A stretch of DNA of 44,415 nt from Comamonadaceae bacterium (GTDB lineage: Bacteria; Pseudomonadota; Gammaproteobacteria; Burkholderiales; Burkholderiaceae_C). Positions within the stretch are counted from its first letter, which is position 1. Every line of letters starts with the position of its first letter. The notes beneath the pieces were generated by a model that was not told where the DNA came from, made no database searches, and saw nothing but the letters and a program-made list of their open reading frames with translations. The position numbers were made by a program, and so were the translations under genes. Below, one piece after another: positions 1 to 9,313 of the stretch. The DNA is taken from assembly GCA_023259355.1 (NCBI GenBank), contig JAHFQI010000001.1:26333-70747 (forward strand). The letters are read 5' to 3'.

Positions 1-830
1 GGGTCCGCCTTGAGGTCGTCAAAGCCCAGCGCATCGCAAAATGTCGCCCACTGCGCATCGCTCACGGCGGCCAGGAAAATCTGCTCGCCGTCCTTCACGG
101 TGAACACGTCGTACACCGCCCAGGCCGAAATACGCTCGGGCATGGGCGCCGCGGGCTGGCCGGTGATGGCGTACTGCAGCATGTGCTGGCCGACCAGGAA
201 CACGTTGTTCTCGAACAGCGCGCTTTGCACTTCCTGCCCCTTGCCGGTGATGCCGCGCTGGATCAGCGCACCCATCGCCCCAATGGCGCCGAACATCCCG
301 CCCATGATGTCGTTGACGCTGGTGCCGGCGCGCAGCGGGTCGCCGGGGCGCCCGGTCATGTAGGCCAGGCCGCCCATCATCTGCACGACTTCGTCAAGCG
401 CCGTGCGGTGCTCGTAGGGGCCGGGCAGGAAACCCTTGTGGCTCACGTAGATCAGGCGCTCGTTCACCCTCGACAGTGATTCGTAGTCCAGCCCGTATTT
501 CTTCATCGTGCCGGGCTTGAAGTTCTCTGCCACCACGTCGGCGGTGGCCGCCAGCTTGCGCGCCACGGCCGCGCCCTCGGGCGAGTGCAGGTCGATGGCG
601 ATGCTCTTCTTGTTGCGGTTGAACATCGGGAAAAAGCCCGCGCCGGCGCCCAGCAGGTGGCGCGTGCGGTCGCCGTCGATGGGCTCGACCTTGATGACTT
701 CGGCGCCCATGTCGGCCAGCACCATGCCACAGGTCGGCCCCATGACCATGTGGGTGAATTCGACCACGCGCAGGCCCTTGAGGGGCAGCGGGCGTTCGGT
801 TGGCGCGGAGGCCGTGTTGATGTCGTTCAT
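1..830 (-). CDS. CaiB/BaiF family (class III) CoA-transferase, partial (C-terminus beyond left edge)
   Basis: Reverse-strand reading from the CAT at 828-830 gives MNDINTASAPTERPLPLKGLRVVEFTHMVMGPTCGMVLADMGAEVIKVEP..., a typical CaiB/BaiF N-terminus; open to the window edge. Confidence 0.9.
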   Translation of the reverse strand, partial: MNDINTASAPTERPLPLKGLRVVEFTHMVMGPTCGMVLADMGAEVIKVEPIDGDRTRHLLGAGAGFFPMFNRNKKSIAIDLHSPEGAAVARKLAATADVVAENFKPGTMKKYGLDYESLSRVNERLIYVSHKGFLPGPYEHRTALDEVVQMMGGLAYMTGRPGDPLRAGTSVNDIMGGMFGAIGAMGALIQRGITGKGQEVQSALFENNVFLVGQHMLQYAITGQPAAPMPERISAWAVYDVFTVKDGEQIFLAAVSDAQWATFCDALGFDDLKAD

Positions 831-848
831 GGCGTTCAATTCAAGGGT

Positions 849-1805
849 TCAGGCCGCAAGCGGCGCATCGTTCAAGGTCTTGGGCAGGCCGGCCTGCCAC
901 AACGTGCCGTGCAGCGCTTCGCCGTCCAGCCAGCCGGCCACCTGTTTTCGCAGCGCCAGCAGCGCGTCGATGTCGATACCGGTGTCGATTTTCATGCTGC
1001 GCAGCATGTAGGCCAAGTCTTCGCTGCTGACGTTGCCACTGGCGCCCGGTGCGTGCGGGCAGCCGCCGATGCCGGCCAGGCAGGCGTCGAAGCGGTTCAC
1101 GCCGGTCTGCAGCGCGGCGTAGACGTTGGCCAGGCCCAGCCCGCGCGTGTCGTGGAAGTGGCCGCACCAGAGCCTGTCGCCGACCAGCGCGCGCGCCTTT
1201 TCGAACAGGCGGCTCACCATGGCCGGGTCGGCGTAGCCCACGGTGTCGGCCAGGCTCACGCGGTCGGCACCGGCGTCGAGCAGGGCCAGCATCAGGCGCA
1301 GCACTTCGCTCTCGGCCACCTCGCCCTGGATCGTGCAGCCGAAGGCGGTGCCGACGCCGCCCTCGATGACGATCTTCGAGCCCGCGGCGTCGCGCGCAGC
1401 GCGGATGTGGGCCACTTCGGCCACCACCTCGTCGGGTGTCTTGCGCAGGTTGGCCAGGCTGTGGGCGTGGCTGGCCGAGAGCGGCACGATCATCGCGTCG
1501 GCGCCGCTGTCAATGGCTTTTTCGGCACCCTTGAGGTTGGGCACCAGCACCGACACGATCAGGCCCGGCAGGGTCTGGGCAAAGGCAACCAGCTCGGCCG
1601 TGTCGGCCAGTTGCGGCAGCAGGCGCGCCGGCACGAAGGAGCCGACCTCGATCTCGCGCTGGCCGGCCGCATGGGCGGCGCGAATCCACTCGATCTTCTG
1701 GGCTGTGGGCAGGACGCGGGCGATGCTCTGCAGGCCGTCGCGCAGGCCGACCTCGCGGATGATGGCCTGGGAGGGCAAATGAAGGTGATGGGACATGGCG
1801 GTCAA
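849..1805 (-). CDS. hydroxymethylglutaryl-CoA lyase-like protein
   Basis: 318 aa; REVGLRDGLQS and AGIGGCPHAPGASGNVSSED motifs of the HMG-CoA lyase family. Confidence 0.9.
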   Translation of the reverse strand: MTAMSHHLHLPSQAIIREVGLRDGLQSIARVLPTAQKIEWIRAAHAAGQREIEVGSFVPARLLPQLADTAELVAFAQTLPGLIVSVLVPNLKGAEKAIDSGADAMIVPLSASHAHSLANLRKTPDEVVAEVAHIRAARDAAGSKIVIEGGVGTAFGCTIQGEVAESEVLRLMLALLDAGADRVSLADTVGYADPAMVSRLFEKARALVGDRLWCGHFHDTRGLGLANVYAALQTGVNRFDACLAGIGGCPHAPGASGNVSSEDLAYMLRSMKIDTGIDIDALLALRKQVAGWLDGEALHGTLWQAGLPKTLNDAPLAA

Positions 1806-1909
1806 TGAAAGGGTGGGAGCTGCGACACCTGGATTTTAGAAATTCCTGAAGCCATTGGAAAATCTATATCGGAAGGCTTAAAGTTCCAAGCAGGAATACC
1901 TAAAACCCC

Positions 1910-2845
1910 GTGGCTCCTGACTCACCCACCATGCGCGATCTCGACCTCACCACCCTTCGCCTGTTCGCCGCCGTGTGCGACACCCGCAACATCACCCGCA
2001 CAGCCGAGCAACACGCCATCGTGGGGTCGGCCATCAGCAAGCGGCTGGCCGCGCTGGAACATGCCGTGGGCACCCCCTTGCTGCTGCGCCGGCGCCACGG
2101 CGTGGAGCCCACTGCGGCCGGTGAAACCCTGCTGGAGCATGCCCGCACCCTGCTGGCCAACGCCGACAGCATGGCCCGCGACATGGCGGCCTACGCCAGC
2201 GGCGTGCGCGGCCAGGTTCGCATCCTGGCCACGGTCTCGGTGCTGGCCGAGTCACTGGCCGACGACGTGGCGGCCTTCCTGCAAATACCGGCGCACCGCG
2301 ACATCCAGATCAGCATGGAAGAGCGCATCAGCCCCGAGGTCGCCCACGGCATCAAGACCGGCGCCGCCTCGCTGGGCATTTGCTGGGACGCGGCCGACCT
2401 GTCGGGCCTGCAAACCCGGCCCTACCGCAGCGACCACCTGGCCATCGTGGTCCATCCCTCGCATGCGCTGGCTGGCCACGCGCGGCTGGCGTTCGCGCAG
2501 GCGCTGGCGTACGAACACGTCAGCCTGCCGGTCAACAGCGCCGTGCAGGTCATGCTGCAACGCGCCGCCGCTGTGCTGGGCCAGCCGCTGGTGCACCGCG
2601 TGATCGTGTCCAACTTCGAGGCGGCGCTGCGCGTGGTGCGCGCCAACCTGGCCATCAGCGTGGTGCCGGCCGAGGTGGCCCAGCCTTATGCCGAGACCCA
2701 TGGCCTGCGCGTGATTCCGCTCACTGACAGCTGGGCGCAGCGGCAGTTCACCATTTGCTTTCGGGATGAGGCCACCCTGTCGCCGCCCGCCCGCTTGTTG
2801 CTGGGCCACCTGGAGAATCAGGCGACGCCACCGCGAGCCGCCTGA
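1910..2845 (+). CDS. LysR-family transcriptional regulator
   Basis: MRDLDLTTLRLFAAVCDTRNITRTAEQHAIVGSAISKRLAALE HTH; divergent from the HMG-CoA lyase-like gene. Start may be GTG 1910 or ATG 1931. Confidence 0.9.
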   Translation: MAPDSPTMRDLDLTTLRLFAAVCDTRNITRTAEQHAIVGSAISKRLAALEHAVGTPLLLRRRHGVEPTAAGETLLEHARTLLANADSMARDMAAYASGVRGQVRILATVSVLAESLADDVAAFLQIPAHRDIQISMEERISPEVAHGIKTGAASLGICWDAADLSGLQTRPYRSDHLAIVVHPSHALAGHARLAFAQALAYEHVSLPVNSAVQVMLQRAAAVLGQPLVHRVIVSNFEAALRVVRANLAISVVPAEVAQPYAETHGLRVIPLTDSWAQRQFTICFRDEATLSPPARLLLGHLENQATPPRAA

Positions 2846-2893
2846 TCCTGCCCCCACGGAGCCATCGTCACCCTGGTCCAAGCTTTTTTCAGG

Positions 2894-4423
2894 CTATTCA
2901 GGCTGTGGCGTGGGCCGCAAGCCAATGTGCCGATGGATCGAATGCCCCGTCGCATCCACGGCCACGGTCACCGGAAACTCCTGGAGTTCAAACTCGTGAA
3001 TCGCTTCCATGCCCAGGTCGTCAAAAGCCAGCACTTTGGCGTGGGTGATGGCTTTGGACAGCAGGTAGGCGGCACCGCCCACGGCCATCAGGTAGGCCGC
3101 GCCATGCTGGCGGATGGCGGCAATGGCGGCCGGGCCCCGTTCGGCCTTGCCAATCATCGCCAACAGCCCGGTCTGGGCCAGCAGCGTGTCCACAAACTTG
3201 TCCATACGGGTGGCGGTGGTCGGGCCGGCCGGGCCCACGGCCTCACCGGGCACGGCATCGACGGGGCCCACATAGTAGATGACGCGGCCTTTGAGATCGA
3301 CCGGCAAAGGCCGCCCCTCGCGCAGCAGGTCCGCCATGCGCTTGTGCGCGGCGTCGCGCCCGGTCAGCACACGGCCGCTGAGCAGCAAGGTCTGCCCGGT
3401 GCGCCAGCTGGCGACCTGGGCGGCGTCCAGCGCATCGAGGTTGACGCGCACCGCCTGTGGCGAATCGAAACGATCGGGTAGGCCGTCCCACACGTCCGGC
3501 GGCGGCAGTGCGAGTTCGGCGGGGCCGCTGCCGTCCAACGTGAAGCGCATGTAGCGGGTGGCAGCGCAGTTGGGCACCAGCGCAATCGGTATCGTGGCGG
3601 CATGGCAGGGCGCGGTCGCCACCTTCACGTCCAGCACGGTGGCCAAACCGCCCAGGCCTTGCGCGCCGATGCCCAGGGCGTTGATGCGCTGGTAAAGATC
3701 CAGACGCAAGGCCTCTTCCGGGCTGGCCGCGCCACGCTGGCGCAGCAGGTCCATGTCGATCGGCGTGAACAGGCTTTGTTTGGCCAGCAGCATCGCCTGC
3801 TCGGGGCTGGCGCCGATGCCGATGCCCAGGATGCCGGGCGGGCACCAGCCGGCCCCCATGCCGGGCAGTTGGTCCAGCACCCAGTCGGCCACGTTGTCGC
3901 TGGGGTTCAGGGTCGCAAAACGCGCTTTCACATCGCCGCCACCGCCTTTGGCCACCACCAGCACTTCGAGCCCATCGCCGTCCGTCAGCTCGACCTGCAC
4001 GGTGCCCGGTGTGTTGTCGCGGGTGTTGCCACGCGCGCCCAGCGGGTCGCGCACCAGGGAGGCACGCAGCGGGTTGGCCGGGTCGGTGTAGGCCTGGTGC
4101 ACGGCTTCGTTGACGAGGGCCTGCAGGCTGCACAGGCGCTGGCCGTCGCGGCGAACCCATTGCAGCGCTGCGCCCAGTCGAACGAACACCTGCACCACAC
4201 CCGTGTCCTGGCACAGGGGCCGCTTGCCGTAATAACTCAGGCGGCTGTTGATCAGCAACTGCGCCATGGCGTCACGGGCCGGCGCATGGGTCTCGGCATC
4301 GTGGGCGCGGCGCAGGGCCTGCACAAAATCAGGCGGGTGGCAGTAGCTGATGAGCTGCAGGGCATCGGCGATGCCCTGCACCAGGTCTTCCTGGGCAATT
4401 TGCCGCACGGCGTCGGCGGGCAT
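2894..4423 (-). CDS. class I (Fe-S) fumarate hydratase
   Basis: RPLCQDTGVVQVFVRLG, GNTRDNTPG, GIGIGASPEQAMLLAK and VGPAGPTTATRMDKF motifs of class I fumarase; start trimmed to MPADAVRQIAQEDL. Confidence 0.92.
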   Translation of the reverse strand: MPADAVRQIAQEDLVQGIADALQLISYCHPPDFVQALRRAHDAETHAPARDAMAQLLINSRLSYYGKRPLCQDTGVVQVFVRLGAALQWVRRDGQRLCSLQALVNEAVHQAYTDPANPLRASLVRDPLGARGNTRDNTPGTVQVELTDGDGLEVLVVAKGGGGDVKARFATLNPSDNVADWVLDQLPGMGAGWCPPGILGIGIGASPEQAMLLAKQSLFTPIDMDLLRQRGAASPEEALRLDLYQRINALGIGAQGLGGLATVLDVKVATAPCHAATIPIALVPNCAATRYMRFTLDGSGPAELALPPPDVWDGLPDRFDSPQAVRVNLDALDAAQVASWRTGQTLLLSGRVLTGRDAAHKRMADLLREGRPLPVDLKGRVIYYVGPVDAVPGEAVGPAGPTTATRMDKFVDTLLAQTGLLAMIGKAERGPAAIAAIRQHGAAYLMAVGGAAYLLSKAITHAKVLAFDDLGMEAIHEFELQEFPVTVAVDATGHSIHRHIGLRPTPQPE

Positions 4424-4427
4424 GGCA

Positions 4428-5432
4428 TCAATCCAGCGACAGATTGGACCGGGCCGCCACGGCGCGCCAGCGCGCGACTTCGGCTTCGGTGTGCCGGGCC
4501 AGCGCCGCACCGGTGTACTGCTCGGGCGGCAGCATCTGGATGGCCTGGGCGGCCATCTTGTCGGTGTAGGCCTTGTCCTTCATGACCTTGAGGTAGGCGG
4601 ACTGGAATTTGTCCAGCGCCACCTTGGGCGTGCCCTTGGGCGCGTAGATGCCGTACCAGGTGGAGGCCTCGAAGCCGGGCATCACGGTTTCATGCAGGGT
4701 CGGCACGTCCTTGAGTTGCGGCAGCCGCACCTTGGAGGTGACAGCCAGCGCGCGCACCTTGCCTTCGCTGATTTGCGGCAGCGCGGTGTTGGTCTGGTCG
4801 AACATGCCATCGACCTGGCCGCCAATCACGTCCACCAGCGCCGGACCCGCGCCCTTGTAAGGCACCATCGTCACCTTGATGCCGGCCGAGCTGGCCACCA
4901 GCGCGGCAATCAGGTGCGAGCTGGAGCCCATGCCGGCGTTGCTGATGAACAACTTGTCCGGGTTCTTCTTGCCGAAGTCGATCAGGCCCGCGATGTCCTT
5001 GGCCGGATGGGCGTTGCGCACCATCAGCACCAGCGGCGTGTCGGGGAAGCGGAACACCGCGTCGAAGTCTTTCACCGGGTCGTAGGCCAGCTTCTTGTAC
5101 AGGGCCGGCGCCGCGCCCATGTAGCCCATGTGGCCCACGAGCAGGGTGTAGCCGTCGGCCTTCGCACGCGCCACCTTGGCCGCGCCCACGGTGCCGCCGG
5201 CGCCGGGCGAGTTGTCGATGATGATGGGTTGGCCCATCTCGCGCGCCACGCGCTCGGCGATGTGGCGCGCCAGCGCGTCGGTGGGGCCGCCAGCCGCGAA
5301 CGGCACGACCCAGGTGATGGGTTTGCTGGGGTAGGCGTCCTGCGCCAGGGTGCCGGTGGCGCTGAAGCCGGCGAGCAGGGCCAGGCTGGAAGCCAGCAGG
5401 TTGCGGCGAATGCGGGAAGAAATAGCGGACAT
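4428..5432 (-). CDS. Bug-family tripartite tricarboxylate transporter (TTT) substrate-binding protein
   Basis: Signal peptide MSAISSRIRRNLLASSLALLAGFSATGTLAQ followed by YPSKPITWVVPFAAGGPTDALARHIAE, the Bug signature. Confidence 0.93.
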   Translation of the reverse strand: MSAISSRIRRNLLASSLALLAGFSATGTLAQDAYPSKPITWVVPFAAGGPTDALARHIAERVAREMGQPIIIDNSPGAGGTVGAAKVARAKADGYTLLVGHMGYMGAAPALYKKLAYDPVKDFDAVFRFPDTPLVLMVRNAHPAKDIAGLIDFGKKNPDKLFISNAGMGSSSHLIAALVASSAGIKVTMVPYKGAGPALVDVIGGQVDGMFDQTNTALPQISEGKVRALAVTSKVRLPQLKDVPTLHETVMPGFEASTWYGIYAPKGTPKVALDKFQSAYLKVMKDKAYTDKMAAQAIQMLPPEQYTGAALARHTEAEVARWRAVAARSNLSLD

Positions 5433-5500
5433 GGGGTGTCTCCTCAAAGGAATGATGTCAGGGAAAGGATGGGATCGGCCAGAAAAGCGGATTGCCGGGT

Positions 5501-6847
5501 TCAATGGCGCGGGGCCGCCAGCGCCTTGTCCACCATCTGCGGTGCGCAGCCGAGGTAGTTGCCGGGCTCGCACAAGGCGTCGATCTGCGCCAGGCTGACG
5601 AGCTTCGTCACCGCCGGGTCGGCCTTGAGCACCTCGGCCAGCGTGCGTTTGTGTTCGAGGGCGGTGCGGCAGGCGGCGTAGACCACGTCGTGCGCCTCGT
5701 TGCGGCCCAGCGCCGGGGCCAGGCCCATCATCACGGCCTCGGCCACGATCAGGCCGCCGGTGGAATCCAGGTTCTGGCGCATGCGCTGCGGGTCCACCTC
5801 CAGGCCGGTCAGCATGAACAGCGCCTGCGACACCGCGCCCGCCGTGTGCAGGAAGGCTTCTGGAATCGCCACCCACTCGGCCTGCCAGGGGCCGGTGGCG
5901 CGCTCGAAGTCCTGCACCGCGCCGTCCAGCGCCAGGCCAGCCAGGTGGCGCACGGTCTTGGCGGCGCCGATCATGACCTCACAGCTGATCGGATTGCGCT
6001 TTTGCGGCATGGTGCTGGAGGCGCCGCGGCCCTGGACGAAGGGCTCGAACACCTCGCTGAACTCGTTGGCCATCATCAGCGACACGTCCAGCCCCATCTT
6101 GGCGAGCGCGGCCGTCACCAGGCCCAGCCACTGCGCGGTTTCGGCCAGGCCGTCGCGGGCGGTGTGCCAGGTGGTCAGCGGCACACCCAGCTTGAGTTCT
6201 TCCATCATCGCGACCTGCACGTCCAGGCCCCGGTCGCCCAGCGAGGCCAGCGTGCCGCCGGCGCCAGCGAACTGGCCCACCAGCACACGCGGGCGCAGCT
6301 GCTGCAGGCGTTCGAGGTTGCGCTCGACCATGCCGAGCCAGATGGCGGTTTTCAGGCCGAAAGTCACGGGCAGCGCGTGCTGCAAGTGCGTGCGGCCGGC
6401 CATGGGGGTGTCGCGGTAGGTGGCGCTCAGGCGGCGCAGTTGAACCGCCACGCCACGCAGGTCGGCTTCCAGCAGGTCCAGGCCGGCGCGGATCTGCAGC
6501 ACCAGCGCGGTGTCCATGATGTCCTGCGTGGTGGCGCCCCAATGCAGGTATTTGCCGGCATCGCCCAGGCCTTCAGCCAGCTGGTGCACCAGCGGCAGGA
6601 TGGGGTAGCCCACGTTGTGCGTCTCGCGCTCCAGGCGATCCATGTCGAGTGCAATGCCCGGCGCCTGCGCCGCAATAACTTGCGCGGCCTCCTGCGGGAT
6701 CAGGCCCAGCTTGCCTTCGGCCAGCGCCAGGGCCACTTCGGTCTCGGTGTAGCGCGCCAGCGTGGCCGTGTCGGAAAACACGGTGCGCATGGCATCGGTG
6801 GAAAACAGGCTTCCGAGGAAGCGGGAGTCAATCAGGGTGGCGTGCAT
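5501..6847 (-). CDS. aspartase/ASL-superfamily lyase (annotatable as 3-carboxy-cis,cis-muconate cycloisomerase-like)
   Basis: 448 aa; RGASSTMPQKRNPISCEVMIGAAK matches the SSxMPxKxNP superfamily signature; HWGATTQDIMDTA and GRTHLQHALPVTFG motifs. Confidence 0.88.
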   Translation of the reverse strand: MHATLIDSRFLGSLFSTDAMRTVFSDTATLARYTETEVALALAEGKLGLIPQEAAQVIAAQAPGIALDMDRLERETHNVGYPILPLVHQLAEGLGDAGKYLHWGATTQDIMDTALVLQIRAGLDLLEADLRGVAVQLRRLSATYRDTPMAGRTHLQHALPVTFGLKTAIWLGMVERNLERLQQLRPRVLVGQFAGAGGTLASLGDRGLDVQVAMMEELKLGVPLTTWHTARDGLAETAQWLGLVTAALAKMGLDVSLMMANEFSEVFEPFVQGRGASSTMPQKRNPISCEVMIGAAKTVRHLAGLALDGAVQDFERATGPWQAEWVAIPEAFLHTAGAVSQALFMLTGLEVDPQRMRQNLDSTGGLIVAEAVMMGLAPALGRNEAHDVVYAACRTALEHKRTLAEVLKADPAVTKLVSLAQIDALCEPGNYLGCAPQMVDKALAAPRH

Positions 6848-6863
6848 GGTGAGGCGATCTCCT

Positions 6864-6896
6864 ATATGTTCGTACTTATTATATGTACGAACATAT
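6864..6896. promoter_or_regulatory. Double GntR-type operator overlapping divergent -10 elements
   Basis: ATATGTTCGTAC (6864-6875) and GTACGAACATAT (6885-6896) are perfect inverted repeats with a 9-nt spacer. Each arm sits in a near-palindrome (ATGTTCGTACtt, ATGTACGAACAT). The spacer holds TATAAT on the minus strand (6883-6878) and TATTAT on the plus strand (6877-6882). Confidence 0.75.
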
Positions 6897-6932
6897 TTGA
6901 ATGCAAGCAGCAATTCGTTACACTCTCACGTC

Positions 6933-7661
6933 ATGGCCACCCAACCGCTTTACGCCCGCATTGCCGACCAGCTGGCGCAGGACATCGCCAGCGGCCGCCA
7001 TGCCGTGGGCGCCACGCTGCCGACCGAGCTGGAACTGGCCGCGCAGCTGCAGGTGAGCCGCGCCACCGTGCGTGCGGCACTGGCCAGCCTGGAAGCGCGC
7101 AAGCTGGTGTCGCGCCGCAAGAACGCCGGCACGCGGGTGGAAGCGGCCTCGCCGCGCGGCGGCTACGGCGCGGCCCTGGCTTCGCTGTCGGACCTGCTGC
7201 AGTGGGCGCAGGCCTGCCAGCGCGCGGTGCAGCGCACGGATGACGTGGTGCTGGATCAAAACCTGGCGCGCGAACTGGGCTGCGAGCCCGGCAGCCGCTG
7301 GCTGCGCGTGCAAAGCCTGCGCTTTGACGCCGACAAGGGCCAGGGGCCCGTGGCCTGGACCGACGCCTACATCGACGCGCGCTACGCCGCCATCCTGCCG
7401 GCCGTGCTGAGCCAGCCCACGGTGCTGATGTCGCAACTGCTGGAGCAGCAATTCGGCCTGGACCTGGCCACGGTGGACCAGGAAATTTCCGGCGGCAAGC
7501 TCGACCCGGTGACCGCCCAGGCCCTGAAGGCCGAACCCGACGGCGCCGCGCTGAAGGTGGTGCGCCGCTACCTCACGGGCAGCGGCCAGCCGGCACTGGT
7601 GACGGTATCCACCCACCCGGCCGAGCGCTTTTCGATCCGGACCACGCTGAACCGCAGTTGA
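6933..7661 (+). CDS. GntR-family (HutC/UTRA-type) transcriptional regulator
   Basis: MATQPLYARIADQLAQDIASGRHAVGATLPTELELAAQLQVSRATVRAALASLE winged HTH plus a UTRA-like C-terminal domain. Confidence 0.92.
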   Translation: MATQPLYARIADQLAQDIASGRHAVGATLPTELELAAQLQVSRATVRAALASLEARKLVSRRKNAGTRVEAASPRGGYGAALASLSDLLQWAQACQRAVQRTDDVVLDQNLARELGCEPGSRWLRVQSLRFDADKGQGPVAWTDAYIDARYAAILPAVLSQPTVLMSQLLEQQFGLDLATVDQEISGGKLDPVTAQALKAEPDGAALKVVRRYLTGSGQPALVTVSTHPAERFSIRTTLNRS

Positions 7662-7695
7662 GCCTGACGGGTTCCGGGGACTTTTTTCACATTAA

Positions 7696-7727
7696 AAAGA
7701 CGACCATCCCGGCGTGAAATGGTCTTT
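7696..7727 (+). terminator. Possible terminator hairpin between convergent genes
   Basis: AAAGAC(gac)CAT...ATGGTCTTTATTT: stem with a 3-nt bulge, U-rich downstream, between the ends of the GntR (7661) and AraC (7808) genes. Confidence 0.4.
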
Positions 7728-7807
7728 ATTTGCTATTTTTATAGTAGTAAATTCAGTCAACGTCATGCCGCCCGGCGCGTCCAGCCGCCAGGACAAACAC
7801 ATCCCTG

Positions 7808-8782
7808 TCAGCTGACCTGCAGTCTTTTTTCCACTTGAATGCGGCGCCACTTGGCCGGCGGCACGCCATATTCACGGCTAAAGGCGCGGCTGAAGGCCGT
7901 GTCGGTCTGGTAGCCCACTTCCTCGGCGATCCTGATCAGCGGCAACTGGCTGCCCGACAGCAGGTTGGCCGCCAGAAGCATGCGCCATTGCGTCAGATAC
8001 TGCATTGGCGCCATCCCGACAATCAGCTGGAATTTCTCGGCGAGCACGGACCGGGACGTCCCGGCCTCACTGGCCAGATCCTCCAGCGTCCAGGCGCGTG
8101 TGGGGTTCTTGTGCAGCGCGCCCAAGGCCGCCCCCACAATGCGGTCCCCGACACCCGCCAGCCAGCCTGTGGTGCCCGGCGTCTGCTCGTTCATGTAGAT
8201 GCGCAGCACCTCGATAAAGAGAACCTCGGCCAATTTGGCCAGCACGCCCATGCCGCCCGGACGCGGCGACCGGGCCTCGCTCAGCGCATAACGCAAGGAC
8301 GCCTCCAGCCAGGCGCCCGCGCTGGAGCCGCGAACACTGACTTTGACGACAGCAGGCAGGCCCGCCAGCAGCATGCGGGCCAGGCGCGCATCGCAAGCCA
8401 GATAGCCACACACCAGGCGTGTCACCGCGCCGCCGCCCCCATAGGCCAACTGACGCGGGCGCCTTGACAGCACGACGTCCAGTTTCGCCCCTGTGGCGGC
8501 GGGAACGCCCGGGGCCGAGGTCATGCGGTGGGCATCGCCCTGTGGAAAGATCACCGCGTCCCCGGCAATGAGGTGCACGGGCGGCTGCCCAGCCATCTCC
8601 ACGTAGCACTCTCCCTCGGTAATCATGTGAAAGATCACCACGCGTTCGGCCCCGGGCTCCAGCAAAGGCGCCGCATAGTCCGCGTGGGGAGACTGGTAGC
8701 ACCACGGTGCCGTGAACCGGCCGTTGATGAAGATGGCCCCGATCAGGCGCACCACCCGCAGGGTTTCCGACAGGGCGTCCAT
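7808..8782 (-). CDS. AraC-family transcriptional regulator with N-terminal cupin domain
   Basis: C-terminal AraC HTH (WTLEDLASEAGTSRSVLAEKFQLIVGMAPMQYLTQWRMLLA...TDTAFSRAFSREYGVPPAKWR); cupin-like N-terminus. Confidence 0.93.
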   Translation of the reverse strand: MDALSETLRVVRLIGAIFINGRFTAPWCYQSPHADYAAPLLEPGAERVVIFHMITEGECYVEMAGQPPVHLIAGDAVIFPQGDAHRMTSAPGVPAATGAKLDVVLSRRPRQLAYGGGGAVTRLVCGYLACDARLARMLLAGLPAVVKVSVRGSSAGAWLEASLRYALSEARSPRPGGMGVLAKLAEVLFIEVLRIYMNEQTPGTTGWLAGVGDRIVGAALGALHKNPTRAWTLEDLASEAGTSRSVLAEKFQLIVGMAPMQYLTQWRMLLAANLLSGSQLPLIRIAEEVGYQTDTAFSRAFSREYGVPPAKWRRIQVEKRLQVS

Positions 8783-9313
8783 TTACGGAGACACGTTGAT
8801 CTGCAAGGCAAACGGAGTCGCGGTGACGAGGGCACTCGGAACCGGTGAGTGGCCAAGGCACCGCTCCACCAAGGCGGTCAGTTCTGCGGCATTCGCACCG
8901 TTCGCGGCGATGGTGACCCGCAACGCCACGTCGAACGGTCCCGCATAAACCGGCGCGCCGTTGGGCCCGGACATCCCCAGCAGGCCTCTGGCGTCGGAGC
9001 GGCTGCCGACATCCACTTCAAGCGCTGTGAGTTCAATGCCTTCGCTTGCAGCGACCAGTGTGATGGAGGTTGCCGCACATGAAGCAATCCCCGCACGAAA
9101 CAACCAGCCCGGTGTGACCTGATCGCCACTTCCGCCAAGTTCCGCGGGCATGTCCGTTGCGACTTCCACGCCGTGGGTATCCCGGGTCAGCACCCGGGTT
9201 CCGGATTCCCATCGGGCCACGGCGGGCATGTCAACGTGAATGCCCATTTCGGGGCGTCTCTGAAATGCAGCCATCACGCGTTTGACAGCGGCCCCGACGT
9301 TCTGAAGTGCCAT
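8783..9313 (-). CDS. OsmC-family protein
   Basis: GWLFRAGIASCAATSITLVAASEGIELTALEVDVGSRSDARGLLG is the OsmC fold signature. Stop codon (8783-8785) directly abuts the AraC start (8780-8782). Confidence 0.85.
   Translation of the reverse strand: MALQNVGAAVKRVMAAFQRRPEMGIHVDMPAVARWESGTRVLTRDTHGVEVATDMPAELGGSGDQVTPGWLFRAGIASCAATSITLVAASEGIELTALEVDVGSRSDARGLLGMSGPNGAPVYAGPFDVALRVTIAANGANAAELTALVERCLGHSPVPSALVTATPFALQINVSP

Noticed and set aside
585-1808. 407-aa plus-strand ORF
   Set aside because: Antisense shadow of CoA-transferase and HMG-CoA-lyase genes.
5492-7243. 583-aa plus-strand ORF
   Set aside because: Antisense to the ASL-superfamily lyase and running into GntR out of frame; His/Gln/Arg-rich composition typical of GC-rich shadow ORFs, no recognisable domain.
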